Below, piece by piece: positions 14,013-18,031 of a stretch of DNA of 18,031 nucleotides. How positions within the stretch are numbered: the stretch's first letter is position 1; each line of letters starts with the position of its first letter. The notes below the pieces were generated by a model. That model saw only the letters and a program-made list of their open reading frames with translations, had not been told where the DNA came from and did not search any database. The stretch is from DATDSR01 sp036517855. Lineage in GTDB: Bacteria; Patescibacteriota; Minisyncoccia; Phycocordibacterales; DATDSR01. A program made the position numbers and the translations under genes. The stretch lies in the NCBI GenBank assembly GCA_036517855.1, contig DATDSR010000031.1, positions 1 to 18,031 on the forward strand. Direction: 5' to 3'.

Positions 14013-14035
14013 CCGCCGAGCCAAGTGCTCGGCGG
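14013..14035 (+). terminator. Rho-independent terminator
   Basis: CCGCCGAGC-CAAGT-GCTCGGCGG, a perfect 9-bp stem, followed by CCACGTTTT, 22 bases after the stop at 13990. The next promoter begins 12 bases later, so the two units are packed back to back. Confidence 0.85.
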
Positions 14036-14047
14036 CCACGTTTTAAC

Positions 14048-14076
14048 TTGACAGATTACATATAATAGTATATATT
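14048..14076 (+). promoter_or_regulatory. Strong sigma70-type promoter
   Basis: Perfect TTGACA (14048-14053), 17 bases, TATATT (14071-14076). Transcription should start near 14083, giving a leader of about 125 nt before the ATG at 14209. This is by far the longest leader in the window. Confidence 0.75.
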
Positions 14077-14098
14077 ACTGGGTGGAAACTTGCGGCCT

Positions 14099-14189
14099 GT
14101 TTGGGAATCAGGGTCGTAAGATGGCCTCTCAGCCTTCACCCCTTCCGAAAGGAAGTAAGCGGTTGAGCTCCTGATTGTTGGTCTCAAAC
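14099..14189 (+). ncRNA. Structured 5' leader, possible cis-regulatory RNA
   Basis: Complementary pairs are nested in order: GTTTGGG (14099-14105) with CTCAAAC (14183-14189), AATCAGG (14106-14112) with CCTGATT (14170-14176), CTCAGCC (14128-14134) with GGTTGAG (14161-14167), and CTTCC-GAAA-GGAAG (14142-14155), a hairpin closed by a GNRA tetraloop. Two of the helices contain one G-U pair. The structure ends a few bases before AAAAAGGAG, the ribosome binding site of the gene at 14209. I do not recognise a known riboswitch class. Confidence 0.5.
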
Positions 14190-14208
14190 CACAAAAAGGA
14201 GAACGGCA

Positions 14209-14496
14209 ATGACACACGATTGCATCTGCGCGAAGTGCGGCAAGGTCTTTCAATCACAGAAGATGAACAGTGTCACCTGCTACTGGTGCGCGCTCGAACA
14301 CTTCGCTGGCGGACGTCCACCGGAGGAAGGCGACTTCAACAGCGCCAGCCTCCTGTCGGGCGAGATGTCCGACGAAGAGGCGCGGGAACTGCAGAAGGAG
14401 CTCGAATCGGTAGACCACTCTGGTAATCCCCTCGCAGATTACTACGATGAGGCCGACCGCTTCGATAATCTGGATGGTGAAGACTTCGACGACTAG
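14209..14496 (+). CDS. Zinc-ribbon protein with acidic C-terminus, unknown function
   Basis: 95 aa, ATG at 14209 with Shine-Dalgarno AAAAAGGAG. Five Cys in the first 27 residues (C5, C7, C10, C24, C27; CAKC and CYWC) form a likely zinc ribbon. Residues 35-95 are acidic (GEMSDEEARELQKELES and DEADRFDNLDGEDFDD) and probably partly disordered. The function is unknown; a small nucleic-acid- or protein-binding factor is possible. It is a single-gene unit with a strong promoter, a structured leader and a 3' hairpin. Confidence 0.75.
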   Translation: MTHDCICAKCGKVFQSQKMNSVTCYWCALEHFAGGRPPEEGDFNSASLLSGEMSDEEARELQKELESVDHSGNPLADYYDEADRFDNLDGEDFDD

Positions 14497-14501
14497 TCCC
14501 A

Positions 14502-14526
14502 AGGCCCGATCATGTTGATCGGGCCT
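14502..14526. terminator. Hairpin between convergent genes
   Basis: AGGCCCGATCA-TGT-TGATCGGGCCT, a perfect 11-bp stem, 5 bases after the plus-strand stop (14496) and 3 bases from the helicase stop (14530). There is no T-run in either direction, but its position suits a shared terminator. Confidence 0.65.
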
Positions 14527-14529
14527 CTG

Positions 14530-16137
14530 CTATTCTATTAAACCGAGTTTGCGCAGACGGGCTCTTATGGCTCCTCTTTGGCGGCCGAATTGTTTAGATA
14601 GGTCGGCGGTTTTTACATTGGCGGCGAAGAGTTTAGTGAGTTTGTCATCATCTGCTTTGGACCAGGGGCGGTAGGCGTTGGGGTTACTCTCACGGATTTG
14701 CTTTAGATTAGCAGCGGAGAAGCGGTTGTTTGCGGGAGGTCGGGCCTCCTTGCTTTTAGTAAGTCTCCCTCCTACGGCAGTGATAAAATTTTTGTGCATC
14801 TGGGCAAGTTCACTCCTGGGGAGATTGGCGAAGGTGGTTTGGGCGGCTTGGGAATCGGCTCTAAATTGCCAGTCTTGTTCGAGGACTTCGGGGTGGACTT
14901 GAAAGGTGCGGGCGTTCCATCCGAGCAAATGCAAACCTTCGAGGGTACGCACTCTTGAGAGGGCTACGTAACCTTGGCCGAATTCAAATACGCCAGAGAG
15001 GTCCATCACGGCCGCGTCCATGCTCATACCCTGACTCTTGTGCACGGTGATAGCCCAAGCGAGGCGCAAGGGCAACTGGCTAACGCTCGCACGCACTTTG
15101 CCTCCCTCCTCGATGCTCCACTCCATTGGTTCGGCCACAATCCTCTTGCCTCGAGTGGTTTGCACCACCGGACGTTTGCTCAAATCATCAAAGCCAATCA
15201 CCTTGCCAAGCGTGCCGTTTACAAAACCAAGTTTTAGGTTGTTCTTGGTAAACATCACTGAGGCGCCGGTTTTGAGATGAAGTTGCTCGGGCGAGAGACA
15301 TCCCTTCTTGAGTGACTCCACCAAAGCTGGTGGTCCCACGCTTGTCATGGCGAACGTGTGCACGTCGCTTGCGATGCCGTTAAGCGTCGTAGTGTTTACG
15401 TTGTCTACATCTAGATTGTGCGAGAAGAGGCGTGGGATGTTCGCTGGCGCCTTGACCCCGCTCACTTTACGCGCCTCAATGCGCTCCATATGTGCATCCT
15501 CAAACTCGTTGCGACGAATAGCCGACAGGAGTGAGAGGAAGGCCTCGTCCTCCTGCCGATGTTGCTCGTGTAAATAGCAAACGAGGAAGTTGGCCCGACC
15601 CCAAGCGCTTGATTGGTAAGCAAAACGGCCCGGGCCTCTTTCATTTTGCAAAAGCGATTCTTGCTCATTTTCCCGCGACTCTGCTCGTGATAAATCACTT
15701 TGTACCGGAGGTAATTGAAAGAAGTCGCCCACAAGCAGGACCTGCAAGCCGCCAAACGATTGCTGATTTTGCCGCACCTCGCGACACACGGCATCCACCA
15801 TATCAAGCGTCTCGGGAGCAAGCATCGACACCTCGTCGATGATAAGCACGTGCGCGGCCCGCATCCGCTTACTCACATACTCGCGCGAGGCAATAGCATC
15901 GAGAGCGTACTTATCAAGCCAGCGCTTAATGCCAATCCCCGACCACGAATGGATAGTCATCCCACCAATGTGAGTAGCGGCAATGCCCGTCGAGGCCGTA
16001 ACCGCCGGCTCAACTTTGCAAGCGCGCAAGTACCGCACATACTCGTTGACAGTGTGTGTCTTGCCCGCCCCCGGCTCCCCCGTAAGGAAGACATTCGCCC
16101 CCGTCTTCAAAATATCAAGCGCCTCACTTTGGGTCAT
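14530..16137 (-). CDS. PIF1/RecD-like superfamily 1 DNA helicase with C-terminal HTH domain
   Basis: 535 aa. Walker A GEPGAGKT (20-27), motif Ia TASTGIAATHIGGMTIHSWSGIG (47-69), Walker B IIDEVSM (99-105), motif III VGDFFQLPPV (136-145), motif V WAITVHKSQGMSMD (361-374) and motif VI YVALSRVR (390-397). These place it in the PIF1 group of SF1B helicases, which unwind DNA 5' to 3', often at G-quadruplexes or recombination intermediates. The C-terminal segment (489-532, PWSKADDDKLTKLFAANVKTADLSKQFGRQRGAIRARLRKLGL) is a Myb/HTH-like module that probably binds DNA. It follows the winged-helix gene after 52 bases, so the two may be co-transcribed. Confidence 0.94.
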   Translation of the reverse strand: MTQSEALDILKTGANVFLTGEPGAGKTHTVNEYVRYLRACKVEPAVTASTGIAATHIGGMTIHSWSGIGIKRWLDKYALDAIASREYVSKRMRAAHVLIIDEVSMLAPETLDMVDAVCREVRQNQQSFGGLQVLLVGDFFQLPPVQSDLSRAESRENEQESLLQNERGPGRFAYQSSAWGRANFLVCYLHEQHRQEDEAFLSLLSAIRRNEFEDAHMERIEARKVSGVKAPANIPRLFSHNLDVDNVNTTTLNGIASDVHTFAMTSVGPPALVESLKKGCLSPEQLHLKTGASVMFTKNNLKLGFVNGTLGKVIGFDDLSKRPVVQTTRGKRIVAEPMEWSIEEGGKVRASVSQLPLRLAWAITVHKSQGMSMDAAVMDLSGVFEFGQGYVALSRVRTLEGLHLLGWNARTFQVHPEVLEQDWQFRADSQAAQTTFANLPRSELAQMHKNFITAVGGRLTKSKEARPPANNRFSAANLKQIRESNPNAYRPWSKADDDKLTKLFAANVKTADLSKQFGRQRGAIRARLRKLGLIE

Positions 16138-16162
16138 ATTACATTCAATTCCTTATTCAACT

Positions 16163-16177
16163 ATTCAATTAAATTAG
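16163..16177. repeat. 15-bp direct repeat, copy 1 (copy 2 at 17548-17562)
   Basis: ATTCAATTAAATTAG occurs identically here, between the helicase and winged-helix genes, and at 17548-17562, upstream of the NYN gene. Both copies are in intergenic DNA and are A/T-rich. Confidence 0.6.
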
Positions 16178-16189
16178 CGGGGAGAGCCA

Positions 16190-16447
16190 TCAACTTGCCG
16201 GCACGTAAACTACGGCTTCGCCTTGCTTGCCTGTACGCTTGAGTTTGCCTTGTTTGAAGAGTTCGGCCAGGTACTCCTTGGCCACAACGCTCGAGACCTC
16301 CACCAACTCTTGCACTGCCCAGTTACCCACCTTGCCATGCTTGGCCGCGTAAGTAAGTATCGCATCGAAATGCGCCTGCCGCTTAGCTCGTCGTTCGGCC
16401 AAAGACTTCGCCCGCCCCTCCTTATCACTATCGCGTGTATCTTTCAT
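16190..16447 (-). CDS. Small winged-helix protein
   Basis: 85 aa. A basic N-terminus (1-27, rich in Arg and Lys) precedes a likely winged-helix domain: HFDAILTYAAKHGKVGNWAVQELVEVSSVVAKEYLAELFKQGKLKRTGKQGEAVVYV (27-82), with a helix-turn-helix (V-Q-E-L-V-E-V-S-S-V-V-A-K-E-Y-L) and a wing ending in a beta strand. DNA binding is inferred from this fold. The ATG lies 6 bases after TGCTAAAAT. It precedes the helicase and may work with it or regulate it. Confidence 0.8.
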   Translation of the reverse strand: MKDTRDSDKEGRAKSLAERRAKRQAHFDAILTYAAKHGKVGNWAVQELVEVSSVVAKEYLAELFKQGKLKRTGKQGEAVVYVPAS

Positions 16448-16453
16448 CCCGCC

Positions 16454-16462
16454 ATTTTAGCA
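16454..16462 (-). promoter_or_regulatory. Extended -10 promoter of the winged-helix gene
   Basis: The minus strand reads TGCTAAAAT, followed by GGCGGG and the ATG at 16447: again exactly 6 bases, and no Shine-Dalgarno. The box overlaps the stop codon of the small upstream ORF. Confidence 0.7.
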
Positions 16463-16606
16463 CGGTACCGCTACTTCCTCAGTAACATCAAAACTAGGCC
16501 CAAAAGCATTATGCATTTTTTGCACATTGCTTTTTAAACTATCCGGGAATTCCGGAAAGCTTAGCTCGTGCAATTTTTGCAACAACTCGTTTTGAACTAG
16601 TTCCAT
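16457..16606 (-). CDS. Possible small protein (49 aa)
   Basis: ATG at 16606 to TAA at 16457-16459; an in-frame stop lies shortly upstream. It begins MELVQNELLQKLHELSFPEF and ends FDVTEEVAVPC. The composition (regular helix, few rare residues, no low-complexity) looks like a real protein. AAGGAA lies 18 bases upstream, too far for a good ribosome binding site. A perfect inverted repeat spans the start codon. No family recognised; it may be a small regulator that represses itself, which is inference only. Confidence 0.5.
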   Translation of the reverse strand: MELVQNELLQKLHELSFPEFPDSLKSNVQKMHNAFGPSFDVTEEVAVPC

Positions 16607-16619
16607 TTTGGAACTAGTT
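16595..16619. repeat. Perfect 10-bp inverted repeat across a start codon
   Basis: AACTAGTTCC-ATTTT-GGAACTAGTT. The loop and one arm contain the ATG of the 49-aa ORF (minus strand). It could be an operator or an RNA hairpin hiding the start codon. Confidence 0.8.
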
Positions 16620-16632
16620 GGGTTTCCTTACA

Positions 16633-16669
16633 AGTTGCTCGCAACTGGATAGCTCCAGACTTCGCCTGG
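16633..16669. repeat. Two small hairpins in tandem
   Basis: AGTTG-CTCG-CAACT (16633-16646) and CCAG-ACTTCGC-CTGG (16655-16669), 8 bases apart. The layout recalls the double hairpin at 9547-9576. From here to 16750 I see no other gene or signal except a 6-bp inverted repeat CGAATC-TGCT-GATTCG at 16734-16749. Confidence 0.55.
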
Positions 16670-16750
16670 TAAATTAACACCTTGTTGCCTAAAATTTTCT
16701 TTCTCATGTGATTTAATCGAGATTACCAAGTTTCGAATCTGCTGATTCGC

Positions 16751-16894
16751 ATGTCTTGGACACAATTGATACGCGACCTAAAGCGCGGCCATACCATTTT
16801 ACCTTGCCTCGCCAAAGTGGACAACGGCGGCGGGACACACCAAGTCGTTATGCCCCGAAGATACGGGGGAATCGTTATTGACATTCCCCACTAA
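16751..16894 (+). CDS. Possible small protein (47 aa), doubtful
   Basis: ATG at 16751 to TAA at 16892-16894. The product begins MSWTQLIRDLKRGHTILPCL and ends RRYGGIVIDIPH. There is no Shine-Dalgarno and no clear promoter, and no family is recognised. It fills the longest otherwise empty stretch in the window (16607-16945), which is the main reason to list it. It could be chance. Confidence 0.3.
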   Translation: MSWTQLIRDLKRGHTILPCLAKVDNGGGTHQVVMPRRYGGIVIDIPH

Positions 16895-16945
16895 TTTGCT
16901 ACCATATCTACATCCAGACGAGAAGGGATCCGGACGGCTAACTGC

Positions 16946-17473
16946 CTAAGGAGCCCTTTTCTTTTTCCCCTCTACCTTGTCTTTGATACTCTCGAGATAA
17001 TCAAAATATTCAGACCCAAGCTTTTTGTACAAAGAGGACGCAAACTTTCGGTTCGGGAAAAGAATTTTTTTGAGCTTGCCCTCTTCGATTAAAAAGTCTA
17101 CCAATAGTTTATAATCGCCGTCTCCGGATACTAGAACGATTTTGCCAAAATCATCCTCCTTGTACATCTTCTTCATCACATGAAAAATGATGTCTGAGTC
17201 GACATTCCCCTTCTTCTTCCCTATCATCGCCGGATTATGCTCGCGGAATATCAGTACAAATCCAGCATTTTGTATCTCCTCATATAATTCCTGATTCGTC
17301 TCCTGCACATATCCTAAGAAATAGTAGGCCTTATCGACACCATATTTTTGCTCAAGGTAAATACGAAATCTGGCAAGGTCAACCCTCCAAGCTCCCACCT
17401 CCAACTTGGCCGTCCCCATGTAAAGATTCTGTCCGTCTATAAAAGCTAGGTTTTTTGTTTCTCTATCGTGCAT
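16946..17473 (-). CDS. NYN-domain (LabA/PIN-like) nuclease-like protein
   Basis: 175 aa, mostly one NYN domain: LAFIDGQNLYMG (9-20) gives Asp13 and Asn16; KKKGNVDSDIIFHVMKKMY (86-104) gives Asp92 and Asp94; KIVLVSGDGDYKLLVDFLIEEGK (111-133) gives Asp118 and Asp120. These acidic residues form the metal-binding site of the PIN/NYN fold, so it is likely a metal-dependent RNase; the target is unknown. The C-terminus is Lys-rich (KDKVEGKKKRAP). The ATG lies 6 bases after TGCTAGAAT. It stands alone on the minus strand. Confidence 0.92.
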   Translation of the reverse strand: MHDRETKNLAFIDGQNLYMGTAKLEVGAWRVDLARFRIYLEQKYGVDKAYYFLGYVQETNQELYEEIQNAGFVLIFREHNPAMIGKKKGNVDSDIIFHVMKKMYKEDDFGKIVLVSGDGDYKLLVDFLIEEGKLKKILFPNRKFASSLYKKLGSEYFDYLESIKDKVEGKKKRAP

Positions 17474-17479
17474 GTTCCT

Positions 17480-17508
17480 ATTCTAGCACCTCACCGGCAC
17501 TCTCCCAA
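17480..17508 (-). promoter_or_regulatory. Promoter of the NYN gene
   Basis: On the minus strand, TTGGGA (17503-17508), 17 bases, TAGAAT (17480-17485) with TGC just before it, then 6 bases to the ATG at 17473. A leaderless transcript is expected. Confidence 0.65.
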
Positions 17509-17574
17509 GATTCGTCCTTAAGATGTTCCATTTTCTTATCCCCAACCATTCAATTAAATTAGAGCGTAGATGAA

Positions 17575-17658
17575 ATGAGCGGAGAGATGAAAGAAGAGAC
17601 GAAAGGAGAAACACACCTCGTTATCAAACCCATCCGAATGCTCCCCGGGCAGAGCTAG
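17575..17658 (+). CDS. Possible 27-aa peptide, doubtful
   Basis: ATG at 17575, MSGEMKEETKGETH then LVIKPIRMLPGQS, stop at 17656-17658. A second in-frame ATG at 17587 follows GCGGAGAG, a fair ribosome binding site. The rest of 17509-17698 shows no other gene and no clear promoter. It could be a small peptide gene like other plus-strand units here, or chance. Confidence 0.25.
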   Translation: MSGEMKEETKGETHLVIKPIRMLPGQS

Positions 17659-17698
17659 TCCCCTGCGCCCAAATATTCTGGTGAGTATATAATCTTAT

Positions 17699-18028
17699 TT
17701 AGATTACTGCAGCAGAACCTAAGGCAAGGACAAGATATACACACAGTATGATTAACGTTTTGAGATCCCAAAACAGTGGCTTCTTTGCTTTATAGATTCC
17801 CATTTCAACTAGGGAAAGTTTAGATACAACTATACTTAGTCTTCTCATCCTTGAAACATGCTTACTCTTTACGTGCAGAGTGATAAGTACGCCTGCAAGA
17901 ATCGCAACCAACACAAGGACTGCGCAAAATAGTCTCAGGTTACTTCCGACTAATGGACTCTTTGAGATGGCAAACGAGTCTATCGCCAGGATACCAGCAA
18001 TTACAAAAAAGTTTGTCTTGAAAAGCAT
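17699..18028 (-). CDS. Small membrane protein (N-terminus may lie outside the window)
   Basis: 109 aa from the ATG at 18028; the frame is open to the window edge (next codon GAC), so the true start may lie further out. Hydrophobic segments are at about 5-20, 30-52 (LRLFCAVLVLVAILAGVLITL) and 89-109 (TLIILCVYLVLALGSAAVI), with a basic loop between the last two (HVKSKHVSRMRRLS). Three membrane helices are likely. The DNA is more A/T-rich than the rest of the window. The family is not recognised. Confidence 0.6.
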   Translation of the reverse strand: MLFKTNFFVIAGILAIDSFAISKSPLVGSNLRLFCAVLVLVAILAGVLITLHVKSKHVSRMRRLSIVVSKLSLVEMGIYKAKKPLFWDLKTLIILCVYLVLALGSAAVI

Positions 18029-18031
18029 GTC

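Noticed and set aside
15715..16242. Plus-strand open frame of 175 codons
   Set aside because: Antisense to the helicase N-terminus with Walker A and B; no conserved motif of its own.

Overview
The window looks like a piece of a Patescibacteria (Candidate Phyla Radiation, Parcubacteria-like) chromosome. This is inferred from gene content only: a secreted protein with AWxxxxGWISF repeats and aspartate-rich calcium-type repeats, a membrane-anchored protein with a CPDGSxVGRTGPxCxFAPCP motif, small SWIB, DUF167 and zinc-ribbon proteins, a very short release factor 1, short intergenic gaps, and GC-rich hairpin repeats sitting inside genes. No rRNA, tRNA, CRISPR array, transposase or integrase was seen.

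Layout. 1-5473 (minus strand) holds a secreted repeat protein (cut by the left edge), prfA, rpmE, a coiled-coil protein, a secreted lytic transglycosylase and rplY. 5525-6343 is a stand-alone membrane-protein unit. 6430-9669 (minus) holds an FAD-linked oxidase and a class II aldolase in tandem, a 19-residue basic peptide and a zinc-ribbon protein. 9705-10933 has two plus-strand zinc-finger units either side of a DUF167 gene. 11054-12280 (plus) is a cyanophycin-synthetase-like ATP-grasp ligase. It converges on a SWIB protein, an anchored extracellular protein and a small helical protein. 13533-14526 has two more plus-strand units. 14530-17473 (minus) carries a PIF1/RecD-like helicase, a winged-helix protein, a possible 49-aa protein and a NYN-domain nuclease-like protein. 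The right edge holds a small membrane protein.

Two styles of gene expression are interleaved. Many core-type genes have an extended -10 box (TGNTANNAT-like) ending 6 or 7 bases before the start codon and no Shine-Dalgarno, which implies leaderless mRNAs (starts at 3336, 4764, 5473, 8995, 11054, 16447, 17473, and less clearly 9669). In contrast, five unknown-function units (5525-6343, 9705-10123, 10343-10933, 13533-14035, 14048-14526) have strong Shine-Dalgarno sequences and terminator-like hairpins, and most have -35/-10 promoters. They look like self-contained, moron-like cassettes dropped between host genes. One has a roughly 90-nt structured leader.

A second theme is that short hairpin repeats lie in frame inside conserved genes (prfA, aldolase, zinc-ribbon protein, ATP-grasp), and a 7-bp tandem repeat supplies the hydrophobic core of the transglycosylase signal peptide.
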